This document shows positions 48,602 through 57,866 of a stretch of DNA of 64,000 nucleotides, piece after piece. The first letter of the stretch is position 1. Each line of letters opens with the position of its first letter. The position numbers and the translations under genes were made by a program. The DNA comes from Anaerolineales bacterium UBA6055 (GTDB lineage Bacteria; Chloroflexota; Anaerolineae; Aggregatilineales; Phototrophicaceae). A model generated the notes under the pieces. It was not told the DNA's origin. It ran no database searches and worked only from the letters and a program-made list of their open reading frames with translations. Where the stretch lies: the NCBI GenBank assembly GCA_002428985.1, contig DIYL01000062.1, positions 186,001 to 250,000 on the forward strand. The letters run 5' to 3'.

Positions 48602-49597
48602 CTAGCGATAGCGTGACTCCTCGGTGCTCATCCACATATCAGGATCTGAACCCAATTTCTGCTTTAAGTCGTTGGTTGCATCATCTAGACGTTGCATTGT
48701 TTCGTCCGATAAGACAAGACTACCAGCTTTGACATTGCTCTCGATATGTTTAGGCGTTCGTGCACCTGCCAGTACAGATGTGACCGCAGGTTTGTGTAAT
48801 AACCACGCGAGGGCGACATGCACCATGGATTCACCAATATCGTCACAAATTTCTCGGATTCTATCGACTGTTTCAAACGTCTCTGATTCGAATCCAGATG
48901 TGCCGTGTCGCGAATTTTTGCGGTTGCCATTAAAGTGACGGGTACGTGTACGATGATAGGGCATCTCATCGGCGTTGCTATAGCGCCCCGTTAGTAATGC
49001 TTGGTTGAGTGGGCTATATGGTAAAATAGAAACATTGTGTTCAACACATTGTGGCTGAATATCAAATTCGATAGCTCTCCATAATAAACTATATGGGAGT
49101 TGGTTTGCATCGTAACGTCCATGCTGCATCATATCTGGACCGTCTAGCTTGCCAAAGTTGCTGACACCAATAACTCGAATTTTGCCTTCTTGTTGTAAAT
49201 CAAGCAACGTAGTCATAATATCGGCAAATGGGAGTTCATGATTCGGCCAATGCACTTGGTACAGATCAATGACATCGGTTTGTAGATTGGTCAGGCTTCG
49301 CTCGCATGCTGCACGCAAATCGTCAGGGGCGAGATTATGTGCGCTAACTTTGCTTGCAATGATGGCTTCGTTCCGGCGATCTTTGAGCGCACGCCCAAGC
49401 ATCTGCTCAGAATACCCATCACCATAACCCTCGGCAGTATCAAAGAAGTTGATACCTGCATCTAATGCGCTATGAACGGTATTGATTGTATCTGTTTCGT
49501 CTTGTTCACCCCAATAATCCCCACCAACAATCCCCCAAAAGCCGACAGCGATAGGTGAAACTTGAATATCGGAATTGCCTAGTTGTCGATGTTGCAT
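48602..49597 (-). CDS. aldo/keto reductase
   Basis: A 331-residue NAD(P)H-dependent barrel. The signature GINFFDTAEGYGDGYSE carries Asp and Tyr of the tetrad; ASKVS gives the Lys and LYQVHWPNHE the His. The C-terminal cofactor stretch SVLAGARTPKHIESN is present. Family members reduce aldehydes and sugar ketones. It may be co-transcribed with the P450 80 bases downstream. Confidence 0.92.
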   Translation of the reverse strand: MQHRQLGNSDIQVSPIAVGFWGIVGGDYWGEQDETDTINTVHSALDAGINFFDTAEGYGDGYSEQMLGRALKDRRNEAIIASKVSAHNLAPDDLRAACERSLTNLQTDVIDLYQVHWPNHELPFADIMTTLLDLQQEGKIRVIGVSNFGKLDGPDMMQHGRYDANQLPYSLLWRAIEFDIQPQCVEHNVSILPYSPLNQALLTGRYSNADEMPYHRTRTRHFNGNRKNSRHGTSGFESETFETVDRIREICDDIGESMVHVALAWLLHKPAVTSVLAGARTPKHIESNVKAGSLVLSDETMQRLDDATNDLKQKLGSDPDMWMSTEESRYR

Positions 49598-49622
49598 GTG
49601 TGTATCTCCATAATATTGTTAA

Positions 49623-50120
49623 TTAGTGGATGCGTGATGCAGAGCGAATGACTTTGCCTTTATGATACGTTTTACCATGGCCTTCGGCAAGTGTTTTGGC
49701 TTGTGGCGGTGTGGGGATTTGTCCGTCAATTGGTCTTATAGATAAAAAGTGAGAGGTCATATTGAATCCAGTGAGTACCCAGCCCAATTTCCGAATAGCG
49801 AATCCATGGCTACCTTTATCTCTAAAGGGTACAAGTGCTTTATCCTTCCATACGCTGATCGTTAGTCCATCCCGCGTTTTCATATCTACAATGAGCTCTG
49901 CGTAAAGTAAACCATCATTTTTTGACATGTTGGGGATGATAAACAAAAATTGAAATAATACAGATAACACCCCTTGCAAGATATTGGCATTTTTTGAATA
50001 TGTGATTGAAATCAGGGTTTTATCAGGTAGTGGTGTGATTGTGGCGCGGTCGCCAAGGATCATCATATCACCATCTTCTGTGTTGCCTTGCAGTTTCCAT
50101 TTTTTACGATTGCTCGTCAT
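49623..50120 (-). CDS. hypothetical protein, beta-rich
   Basis: About 165 residues, basic, with one hydrophobic stretch (ILQGVLSVLFQFLFIIP, about 45-61). The remaining sequence looks beta-rich (TLISITYSKN, DGLTISVWKDK). No family recognised. ATG 50120 is chosen over the TTG six codons upstream. It ends 25 bases before the aldo/keto reductase start and may belong to that operon. Confidence 0.6.
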   Translation of the reverse strand: MTSNRKKWKLQGNTEDGDMMILGDRATITPLPDKTLISITYSKNANILQGVLSVLFQFLFIIPNMSKNDGLLYAELIVDMKTRDGLTISVWKDKALVPFRDKGSHGFAIRKLGWVLTGFNMTSHFLSIRPIDGQIPTPPQAKTLAEGHGKTYHKGKVIRSASRIH

Positions 50121-50218
50121 TGTTTTCCGCTGATTCAATAGCTAGCATAATCATTGTATATCATATATGATTTATGCCATGATGCACAAATATTGACATT
50201 CATTGAATAGGGAGTGTT

Positions 50219-51622
50219 ATGCACAACCGTTATTTTTCCTCTGATCCCGCCCAAAACAAAATAGCAGTCGAACTATACGAGACCGTCAAGGACTTACCAT
50301 TGATTTGTCCACATGGTCATGTTGATCCACGTTTATTTTCTGACCCTGATTATACATTCGGAAGTCCGGTTGATTTGTTGATTATTCCAGATCACTATAT
50401 ATTTCGTATGTTGTATTCACAGGGTGTTACGCTGGAGTCAGTCGGCATTCCACGCAAAGATGGTAGCATAGTCGAAGGTGATCACCGTAAAATCTGGCAA
50501 TTGGTCTGTGATAATTGGTGTCTATTCCGTGCTACACCGACAGGTATCTGGATTCGGGATGAGTTAGCGGATGTATTTAGTATCACAGAAAAGATGAACA
50601 GTGATAATGCTCAGGCAATTTATGATGCTATTGATGAAAAATTACAAAGCGATGCCTTTAAGCCACGCACGATGTTCGAACGCTTTAATATTGAAGTCTT
50701 GGCAACAACTGATGCCGCAACCGATACACTCGATCATCATCAGGCAATTTTGGATTCTGATTGGAATGGTCGGATTGTACCGACATTTAGACCGGACTCT
50801 GTCGTCAATCTAGATTTTGATGGATGGCGCGATAACATTGATGTCCTGTCGAATGTATCGGGCATTACAGTGAATGACTATCAATCCTATATTCAAGCTC
50901 TAGAACAACGGCGTGAGTTTTTCAAGTCGATGGGTGCGACGGCAACCGACCATGCGGCACTCACTGCGTATACGGAAGTGCTTTCTGATGCGGATGCTGA
51001 AGTGATTTTTCAACGTGCATTAGCTGGTGAAGCCAGTGCAAAAGATGCTGCGCGTTTTACAGGACATATGCTGATTGAAATGGCGCGCATGAGTAGTGAA
51101 GATGGGCTGGTGATGCAGTTACATGTTGGGTCATTCCGCAACCATAACCCCATAATCCATCAGAATTTTGGACGCGATATGGGAGCTGATATACCGATTC
51201 GGGCTGAGTTTACAAAAAACCTCAGACCATTATTGGAAAAATATGGCAATGATCTCAATATGACACTGATATTGTTCAATTTGGATGAGACAACCTATAG
51301 CCGCGAACTGGCACCATTAGCAGGGCATTATCCAATTTTGCGCTTGGGTCCACCTTGGTGGTTCTTCGATAGCTGGATGGGTATGCATCGCTTCTTGGAC
51401 GATGTAGTCGAAACGGCTGGTATTTACAACACCGCAGGCTTTAATGATGATACCCGTGCCTATCCATCGATTCCAACACGACATGATGTTTGGCGGAGAG
51501 CCTGTGCCGATTGGTTAGCGCGACAAGTTGTGCGTGGTTTTATTGATGATGAAGATGCAAATGACATGATTAAAGCCTTATCATATGATCTTGCAAAACA
51601 GACCTATAGATTGGATAGTTAA
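50219..51622 (+). CDS. uxaC: glucuronate/galacturonate isomerase
   Basis: A 467-residue amidohydrolase-fold isomerase that converts D-glucuronate to fructuronate and galacturonate to tagaturonate. The motifs are CPHGHVDPRLF (metal His-x-His near 33-36), LLIIPDHYIFRMLYSQG, QLHVGSFRNHNP and WWFFDS. GGGAG precedes the ATG by five bases. First gene of a four-gene operon with uxaB-iolC-iolB. Confidence 0.93.
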   Translation: MHNRYFSSDPAQNKIAVELYETVKDLPLICPHGHVDPRLFSDPDYTFGSPVDLLIIPDHYIFRMLYSQGVTLESVGIPRKDGSIVEGDHRKIWQLVCDNWCLFRATPTGIWIRDELADVFSITEKMNSDNAQAIYDAIDEKLQSDAFKPRTMFERFNIEVLATTDAATDTLDHHQAILDSDWNGRIVPTFRPDSVVNLDFDGWRDNIDVLSNVSGITVNDYQSYIQALEQRREFFKSMGATATDHAALTAYTEVLSDADAEVIFQRALAGEASAKDAARFTGHMLIEMARMSSEDGLVMQLHVGSFRNHNPIIHQNFGRDMGADIPIRAEFTKNLRPLLEKYGNDLNMTLILFNLDETTYSRELAPLAGHYPILRLGPPWWFFDSWMGMHRFLDDVVETAGIYNTAGFNDDTRAYPSIPTRHDVWRRACADWLARQVVRGFIDDEDANDMIKALSYDLAKQTYRLDS

Positions 51623-51624
51623 AT

Positions 51625-53082
51625 ATGACAGTAACATTAAATAATGAAACAGCAGGCGAGGTTACGCGCTATACAGAACGCATTGTACAGTTTGGTGGGG
51701 GTAACTTTCTGCGGGCATTCTGTGATTGGTTTGTACAAGTGCTAAATGAAGAAGCCGATTTTGATAGTGGGATTGCCCTAGTGAAGGCAACTCCCGGTAC
51801 ATATGGCAAACTCGATGCACAAGATCAACTTTACAATGTATATCTCCACGGTATACAAAATGGCGAATTAATTGAGCGAACTAAGCTCATTACATCTGTG
51901 AATCGTACGATATATCCGTATGAAGCAGGTGGATTCGATGACTATCTAGACATTGCGAAACAATCTGAGATACGTTTTGTTTTCTCGAATACGACTGAGT
52001 CTGGTATTATCTACGATGAGACAGATCAACAGACTGACACACCACCATCATCATTCCCTGCAAAATTGACATTGTTTTTGAATGAACGCTACAAAGCGTT
52101 TAATGGGGCAAGTGACAAAGGGCTCATCATCATCCCGACAGAGTTAATTACCGACAATGCGACTCAATTGCATAATATTATTTTGCAATATGCTGATTTG
52201 TGGGGATTGGGTGATGACTTCAAGACTTGGGTGACTGACCATAATATGTTCTGCAATACGCTGGTTGATCGCATTATTCCGGGGTATCCACAGGCGAAAG
52301 CACAAGAAATCTTCGATTCCCTTGGTTATGAAGATACGATGCTGGTTGAGGGTGAAATCTATCACAGTTGGATTATCGAAGCACCACAAAGCTTACTCGA
52401 CGAATTCCCAATTGATAAAACTGATACCCCATTGAATGTGAAAATTGTTGAGGATGCATCCCCGTATCGCACGATTAAAGTTCGTTTATTGAATGGCGCG
52501 CATACATCTATGGTGCCGATTGGTTTTTTCCTCGGACTAGAATCTGTGCGTGATGTAATGGAACATGAGACTTTGGGGAAATTTATTCCGGACTTGATTT
52601 TTGACGAGGTGATCCCATCTATTGATGATGTCGAAAAAGACGAACTAGAAGACTTTGCAAGCGATGTCTTTGATCGTTTCCGTAATCCACATATTCACCA
52701 TCGTTTGCTAACGATTGCACTCAACACATCCTCAAAAATTCAAGCACGCATTCTACCATCGCTCAATGGCTATCTTGCTAAAACTGGTGAGTTACCACCA
52801 CGACTTATGATTGCTTTGGGTGCGTTTATCCGCTTCTATAAAGGTGAGTGGCAGGGTGAAGACATTCCATTAAATGATGATGCAAATACACTTGCATGGT
52901 TTAAAGAGACATGGGCATCTACAGAATCTGTGGAGGACGTAGTAATTGCTGTGCTGTCAAATATAGAATTGTGGGATCAAGATTACACACAAATCGATAG
53001 GCTGGTTGCGGGTGTGACTGATGCAATTACTGCAATTGATGAGGGTCGTTTATTAGATGAATTGCAAAAGGTAAACGCATGA
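51625..53082 (+). CDS. uxaB: tagaturonate/fructuronate reductase (mannitol dehydrogenase family)
   Basis: A 485-residue NAD-dependent dehydrogenase that reduces the uxaC product to altronate or mannonate. FGGGNFLRAF (about 23-32) is the nucleotide-binding loop; CNTLVDRIIPGYP and KVRLLNGAHTS (catalytic Lys) are family hallmarks. It starts two bases after uxaC and overlaps iolC by four bases (ATGA). Confidence 0.9.
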   Translation: MTVTLNNETAGEVTRYTERIVQFGGGNFLRAFCDWFVQVLNEEADFDSGIALVKATPGTYGKLDAQDQLYNVYLHGIQNGELIERTKLITSVNRTIYPYEAGGFDDYLDIAKQSEIRFVFSNTTESGIIYDETDQQTDTPPSSFPAKLTLFLNERYKAFNGASDKGLIIIPTELITDNATQLHNIILQYADLWGLGDDFKTWVTDHNMFCNTLVDRIIPGYPQAKAQEIFDSLGYEDTMLVEGEIYHSWIIEAPQSLLDEFPIDKTDTPLNVKIVEDASPYRTIKVRLLNGAHTSMVPIGFFLGLESVRDVMEHETLGKFIPDLIFDEVIPSIDDVEKDELEDFASDVFDRFRNPHIHHRLLTIALNTSSKIQARILPSLNGYLAKTGELPPRLMIALGAFIRFYKGEWQGEDIPLNDDANTLAWFKETWASTESVEDVVIAVLSNIELWDQDYTQIDRLVAGVTDAITAIDEGRLLDELQKVNA

Positions 53083-54080
53083 CGGAATTTGAACATGATC
53101 TGATAATTGTCGGGCGTGTATCGATGGATTTGTTTGCTGAAAATATTGGTGCACCATTTGTTGATATTACTGGGTTTGAGACTGGTGTCGGCGGTAGCCC
53201 TGTGAATATTGCAATTGGATCGAGCCGGCTTGGGTTGAATTCAGTTGCATTTACAGCTGTAGGTGACGATGAGGTTGGACGATTCGTCAAGCATTATCTG
53301 CAAAATGAAAATGTGAATACTGATTATATCAGCACAAAACCTGATGCAAGAACAGGTATGGCAGTAGTTGGCGTTCAACCGCCGGATAAATTCCCGTTGT
53401 TGTTTTATCGTGAAAATCCCGCCGATATTCATCTCACATTGGACGAAGCTATTACTTTACCTTTAGCCAACACAAAAGCTATATCACTATCAGGGACAGC
53501 TTTAAGTCGTGGTACAGCACGTGATGTCACTTTATATATTGCTGAACAAGCTCGCAATTATCCGATAACGACATTTATTGATCTGGATTTACGCCCTGAT
53601 CAATGGTCGCATCCTTTGGCGTATGGTCTGAATATCCGTCCACTATTACCATTGTGCGATGTTATTATTGGTACAGAAGAAGAATTTTATGCCGCATTTA
53701 TGCCAGACCCTGAAAATATTATGGCGGGTGAAAAAGTCAGCAAAGCACAAACAGAGACATTACAAGATCGTCTGATGGCGTATTGGTCACAAGGGGATGT
53801 AACCTATGTCCTAAAGCAAGGCGATAAAGGTGTCCGTATTTACGCTGATGATGTTTATGATGTCGGCGGATTTACTGTTGAGGTACTTAATACAGTCGGT
53901 GCAGGTGATGCATTTGCTAGTGGTTTATTGTATGGTTGGTCGCAAGATTGGGGTTGGGAGAAATCTGCGCGATTCGCAAATGCTTGTGGTGCGATTGTTG
54001 TGACACGACATGGTTGTGCACGAGCAATGCCATATTTAAATGAAGTGGAAGAATTTATTGAAAATAATGGAGGTTATTAA
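53079..54080 (+). CDS. iolC: 5-dehydro-2-deoxygluconokinase-like PfkB kinase
   Basis: A 333-residue ribokinase-fold kinase. GGSPVNIAIGSSRLG (substrate side), DLDLRPDQWSHP and the anion hole and catalytic Asp in NTVGAGDAFASGL are complete; RENPADIHL and GCARAMP are typical of IolC. In inositol catabolism it phosphorylates the sugar acid from IolB. Placement after uxaB, with a four-base overlap, is unusual: a KDG kinase role for uronate breakdown is an alternative. Confidence 0.86.
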   Translation: MTEFEHDLIIVGRVSMDLFAENIGAPFVDITGFETGVGGSPVNIAIGSSRLGLNSVAFTAVGDDEVGRFVKHYLQNENVNTDYISTKPDARTGMAVVGVQPPDKFPLLFYRENPADIHLTLDEAITLPLANTKAISLSGTALSRGTARDVTLYIAEQARNYPITTFIDLDLRPDQWSHPLAYGLNIRPLLPLCDVIIGTEEEFYAAFMPDPENIMAGEKVSKAQTETLQDRLMAYWSQGDVTYVLKQGDKGVRIYADDVYDVGGFTVEVLNTVGAGDAFASGLLYGWSQDWGWEKSARFANACGAIVVTRHGCARAMPYLNEVEEFIENNGGY

Positions 54081-54908
54081 ATGAGTCATCATTTGAAGTC
54101 AAATTATGATGAAATGATTGTTCTAGATGTTACACCTGAATCTGCAGGGTGGGATTATTTGTCATTTCGCATAGTCAATATAAACAGCGATCAGTTATAT
54201 TTCCATACAACAAAGGGCACAGAAGTTGCCATAGTTCCCCTCAGCGGAAAAGGAACAATACAAGTCGGTGATGAGAAATTCGAGCTAAGTCGTAAAGGCG
54301 TATTCGAAGAAAAACCCCATGTACTATATGTGCCACCACAAAATGATATTGCAGTAACAACCGATAACAACTTTGAATTTTCTATTGGCGGTGCACCAGC
54401 AGAAGGTAAATATCCGCTACGATTATTCACGCCTGATGAGATCAAGTCAGAAGTACGCGGCGGGGGAGCTGCTACTCGACAAGTGAATCATATTTTGTCG
54501 CATCCGCTGCCTGCCGAACGTCTAATTTTATTTGAAGTTTATGTACCCGGTGGCGCATGGTCAGGTTATCCACCACACTGTCATGATGGTTATGGAGGAT
54601 CAGAACATTTAGATGAAACATACTACTTCCGTACAGACCCTGAAAATGGCGTGGCATTACACCGGAATTACCGCGTTGATACCGACTTTGAGGAAATTTT
54701 CCTCGCCAAAAATACAGATCTCGTGCTCGTCACACAGGGGTTTCACTCAACTGCCGCTGCACCGGGATCGAATATTTATTTTCTAAATTACCTAGCTGGT
54801 GAGTTATACGATGATGCTCGTAAAACACCACCTTATGATGATCCGGAATATGCGTGGCTTAAAGACGATTACACTGGCAATTTAATGAAACTGCCTGTCG
54901 TAGAGTAG
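54081..54908 (+). CDS. iolB: 5-deoxy-glucuronate isomerase
   Basis: A 275-residue double-cupin protein. Metal ligands lie in YPPHCHDGYGGSEHLDETYYF (about 170-190) and QGFHSTAAAPGSNIYFLNYLAGE near 240, as in IolB. It converts 5-deoxy-glucuronate to 5-dehydro-2-deoxygluconate. It starts directly after the iolC stop, with GGAGG seven bases upstream inside iolC. No other inositol gene is near. Confidence 0.92.
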   Translation: MSHHLKSNYDEMIVLDVTPESAGWDYLSFRIVNINSDQLYFHTTKGTEVAIVPLSGKGTIQVGDEKFELSRKGVFEEKPHVLYVPPQNDIAVTTDNNFEFSIGGAPAEGKYPLRLFTPDEIKSEVRGGGAATRQVNHILSHPLPAERLILFEVYVPGGAWSGYPPHCHDGYGGSEHLDETYYFRTDPENGVALHRNYRVDTDFEEIFLAKNTDLVLVTQGFHSTAAAPGSNIYFLNYLAGELYDDARKTPPYDDPEYAWLKDDYTGNLMKLPVVE

Positions 54909-54915
54909 ATCTTAT

Positions 54916-54946
54916 CTCTAGGGCATAGACCTACTATGCCTTAGAG
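54916..54946. terminator. terminator after iolB
   Basis: CTCTAGGGCATAG pairs with CTATGCCTTAGAG over 13 positions with one G.U, loop ACCTA, in the 51-base gap between iolB and the convergent small gene. The plus side continues TTATATTTATG. Confidence 0.65.
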
Positions 54947-54959
54947 TTATATTTATGAT

Positions 54960-55187
54960 TTAAGCTGCATTTTGGTATGTATCGCGGATGTTGATGAGGT
55001 TATCGGGTTTTGCGACTGGTCTTGCACCAGCGACCTCACGACGATGGACATCCCAGAGACTATATAGCGTATCAGTAATCTCTTGAACACGAGCGCGTTG
55101 TGTTGATGTAAGTGGCTGTTGTCCAGCAAGTCGCCATAAGTTTTGACGCTCGTTTGATAGTTGATTAATGCGTGTCATTGTGTCCAT
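54960..55187 (-). CDS. small helical protein (DUF2630-like)
   Basis: A 75-residue protein. RINQLSNERQNLW, then TSTQRARVQEITDTLYSLWDVHRREVAGA, resembles the DUF2630 pattern of an N-terminal helix and a second helix with WD..R. GAGG lies eight bases before the ATG. Function unknown. It is separated from iolB by a terminator and divergent from the GMC gene. Confidence 0.6.
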   Translation of the reverse strand: MDTMTRINQLSNERQNLWRLAGQQPLTSTQRARVQEITDTLYSLWDVHRREVAGARPVAKPDNLINIRDTYQNAA

Positions 55188-55370
55188 TACGTTATCCTCT
55201 CATGTCTATGTTTATTTGACACTGTATTGGTTACAAATATTACTTGGACAACTGTAAAGAACTTATAAAAGCAGATAACAATTTATGTAAATGACAAATC
55301 AGTGGTGATGTTAAACGACCTGATTTACAATAGATTTAGAATATAAAGTACTTTTGAGAAAACATTTGAT

Positions 55371-56909
55371 ATGACAAAACACTATGATTTTATTATCATC
55401 GGCACCGGTATGGGCGGTGGAACAATGGCTTATGCCCTTCGTGAAACTGGCGCAAAAATTCTACTAATTGAACGTGGTGATTACCTCCCGCAAGAACCTC
55501 AAAATTGGCAAGTTCAAGCTGTATTCGATGAAAAACGATATAAACCTGCAGAAAACTGGATCGATGCAAGTAATGGCGAACCATTCAAGCCAGGTGTCCA
55601 TTATTATGTGGGTGGCAATACCAAAGTATATGGTGCTGCTTTACCACGCTTTCGTCGTCAAGATTTTGAAACAATTGAACACAAAGAAGGTATCTCGCCT
55701 GAATGGTGTATCAGTTATGACGACCTTGAACCTTATTATCAATTGGCTGAAGAATTATTCTTTGTGCATGGGCAATCTGGAGATGATCCGACAGAACCAG
55801 AACGATCACAGCCTTATCTATTCCCACCCGTACCCCATGAACCATACATTGCCGATCTTATAGACAAACTTAGATCACAGGGATTAAACCCGTTCAACCT
55901 TCCAATGACAATTGATTTACAAGACGGGGGACGATGTATTCGTTGTAAAACCTGTGATGGATTTCCTTGTAAAGTTCACGCCAAGGGGGACTCCGACGTA
56001 TGTCTTGTGCGTCCTGCATTAGAACATACCAATGTTGATATTTGGACAAATACATTTGCGCGTCGCATTCTAACTGACGAGACGGGGCAACGTGCAACTG
56101 CGGTTGAAGTTGAGCGCGATGGTGCGGTAATAACTGTCTCTGCAGAGAGAATTATCTTGTCAGGAGGCGCAACAAACTCTGCCATATTATTGCTCAAATC
56201 GAAGAATGAGAAACATCCGGATGGATTAGCAAATTCTTCGGGCATGGTTGGGCGCAACTATATGGTACACAACAATACCGCATTGACCGCTGTCGCGCCT
56301 TTAAAGGTCAATCCGACTGTATTCCAGAAGACAATGGCAGTTAACGACTACTATTTCGGCGATGACGAATTTCCATATCCAATGGGTAATTTACAGATGC
56401 TCGGTAAGTTACAAGCGGGTATGCTCTCTGTTGCTAAACCTTATATCCCCAAACCCGTTTTAACAGGTATGGCAAACCGTAGTGTCGATTGGTGGGTAAT
56501 GTCTGAAGACTTGCCTGATCCAGATAATCGGGTAGTTGTTGGAAATGACGGGAAAGTCCATGTTCATTGGAAACCGAATAATCGCATTGCCCATCAAGAA
56601 TTGATCAAACGCTCCGTCAAGATGATGCGTAACGCTGGCTATACGTTTGTATTCACCGAAACAATGGGTATTGAGACCAACTCACATCAATGTGGCACAA
56701 TTCGTTTTGGTAATGATTCAAAAACATCCGTACTCAACGAATTCTGTCAAGCACATGATGTCGAAAATTTGACTGTGATAGATTCATCCTTTTTCCCATC
56801 ATCAGCCGCAATGAATCCTGCGTTAACTATTTGTGCACAAGCACTACGGGTTGCTGACCAATTGATGGGTAAGCCTTTACTTACATCACAACAGGAGACT
56901 AATGCATGA
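55371..56909 (+). CDS. GMC-family FAD oxidoreductase
   Basis: A 512-residue flavoenzyme. FAD binding begins IIIGTGMGGGTMAYAL near residue 6; a cysteine cluster CIRCKTCDGFPC lies near 190; the catalytic end has HQCGTIRFG and MNPALTICAQALRVADQL. Related enzymes oxidise sugars or glycosides, often at C3; substrate unproven. It starts an operon whose next gene overlaps by four bases (ATGA). No Tat signal peptide is seen. Confidence 0.9.
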   Translation: MTKHYDFIIIGTGMGGGTMAYALRETGAKILLIERGDYLPQEPQNWQVQAVFDEKRYKPAENWIDASNGEPFKPGVHYYVGGNTKVYGAALPRFRRQDFETIEHKEGISPEWCISYDDLEPYYQLAEELFFVHGQSGDDPTEPERSQPYLFPPVPHEPYIADLIDKLRSQGLNPFNLPMTIDLQDGGRCIRCKTCDGFPCKVHAKGDSDVCLVRPALEHTNVDIWTNTFARRILTDETGQRATAVEVERDGAVITVSAERIILSGGATNSAILLLKSKNEKHPDGLANSSGMVGRNYMVHNNTALTAVAPLKVNPTVFQKTMAVNDYYFGDDEFPYPMGNLQMLGKLQAGMLSVAKPYIPKPVLTGMANRSVDWWVMSEDLPDPDNRVVVGNDGKVHVHWKPNNRIAHQELIKRSVKMMRNAGYTFVFTETMGIETNSHQCGTIRFGNDSKTSVLNEFCQAHDVENLTVIDSSFFPSSAAMNPALTICAQALRVADQLMGKPLLTSQQETNA

Positions 56910-57820
56910 GCTGGGTAATTGGAATTGATCTTGGCGGCACAAAAATTGCATCTGGTCTCGTTAGTCCTAAGAACGAAATTGTGGCACAAAGCCGGATTGA
57001 TACAAATGCAGATGATGGACTAGAAATAGTCATCAATCGGATTGCTGATGAAATTGATAGCTTAAAGTCCCATTTACCTGCTGGTGATACATTAGCAGGC
57101 GTCGGGATTTGTACGCCGGGGCCTGTTGATCATATTACAGGCGATTTATTAACACTCGTCAACTTACCCGGTATTTCGAACACCCCATTCCAGAGCACAT
57201 TGCAAGAGAAGCTAGGTATTCCTGTTAAGCTCGACCATGATGCAAAAGTTGCGGCATTGGGCGAGTTCCATTATGGGGTGGGGCAGGATCGTGAAAGTAT
57301 GATTTATGTTGTCATTGGTACCGGGGTCGGTGCTGCTATTATCTACGATGGTAATTTACTCTATGGAGAGAGTAATACGGCAGGTGAATCTGGTCATATG
57401 ACTGTCAACCCTGATGGACATGCCTGTCATTGTGGGTCAAAAGGTTGTCTAGAGACTTATACCAGTGGACCCAATTTAGAGCGTCATTATGCAAACCTAG
57501 CTGGTGAAACAATAGGCGGGGCAGAAATTACACAACGCGCAATCGACGGCGATAATATCGCGCTACAAATCATGAATGAAGCTGGAAGGGCGTTGGGCAT
57601 CGCAGTAGCCTCTATGGCAATGATGATCAATATTGAGACTTTTGTTATTGGTGGCAGTGTATCACAAGCAGGCGATGTTCTGCTGAGTGTAGCGAGAGAG
57701 ACGGTTCCTCAGTATTCGTTCAAAGCGGTGGGGGAGCGCATCCAGATTTTACAATCTGAATTAGGTGAATCTGCACCTATTCTAGGCGGTGCGTGGATGG
57801 CAAGAGAAGCCATCAAATAA
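56906..57820 (+). CDS. ROK-family sugar kinase
   Basis: A 304-residue glucokinase-like protein. GIDLGGTKIASGLV opens the ATPase fold, GICTPGPVD and LDHDAKVAALGE carry the catalytic Asp, and GHMTVNPDGHACHCGSKGCLE is the zinc-binding ROK signature. No N-terminal HTH, so it is a kinase not a repressor. It overlaps the first GMC gene and is followed 46 bases later by the second. Confidence 0.92.
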   Translation: MSWVIGIDLGGTKIASGLVSPKNEIVAQSRIDTNADDGLEIVINRIADEIDSLKSHLPAGDTLAGVGICTPGPVDHITGDLLTLVNLPGISNTPFQSTLQEKLGIPVKLDHDAKVAALGEFHYGVGQDRESMIYVVIGTGVGAAIIYDGNLLYGESNTAGESGHMTVNPDGHACHCGSKGCLETYTSGPNLERHYANLAGETIGGAEITQRAIDGDNIALQIMNEAGRALGIAVASMAMMINIETFVIGGSVSQAGDVLLSVARETVPQYSFKAVGERIQILQSELGESAPILGGAWMAREAIK

Positions 57821-57866
57821 GCAAATAACTTAAACATAAATAGTTATATCAAGGAGTTTTATTGGT

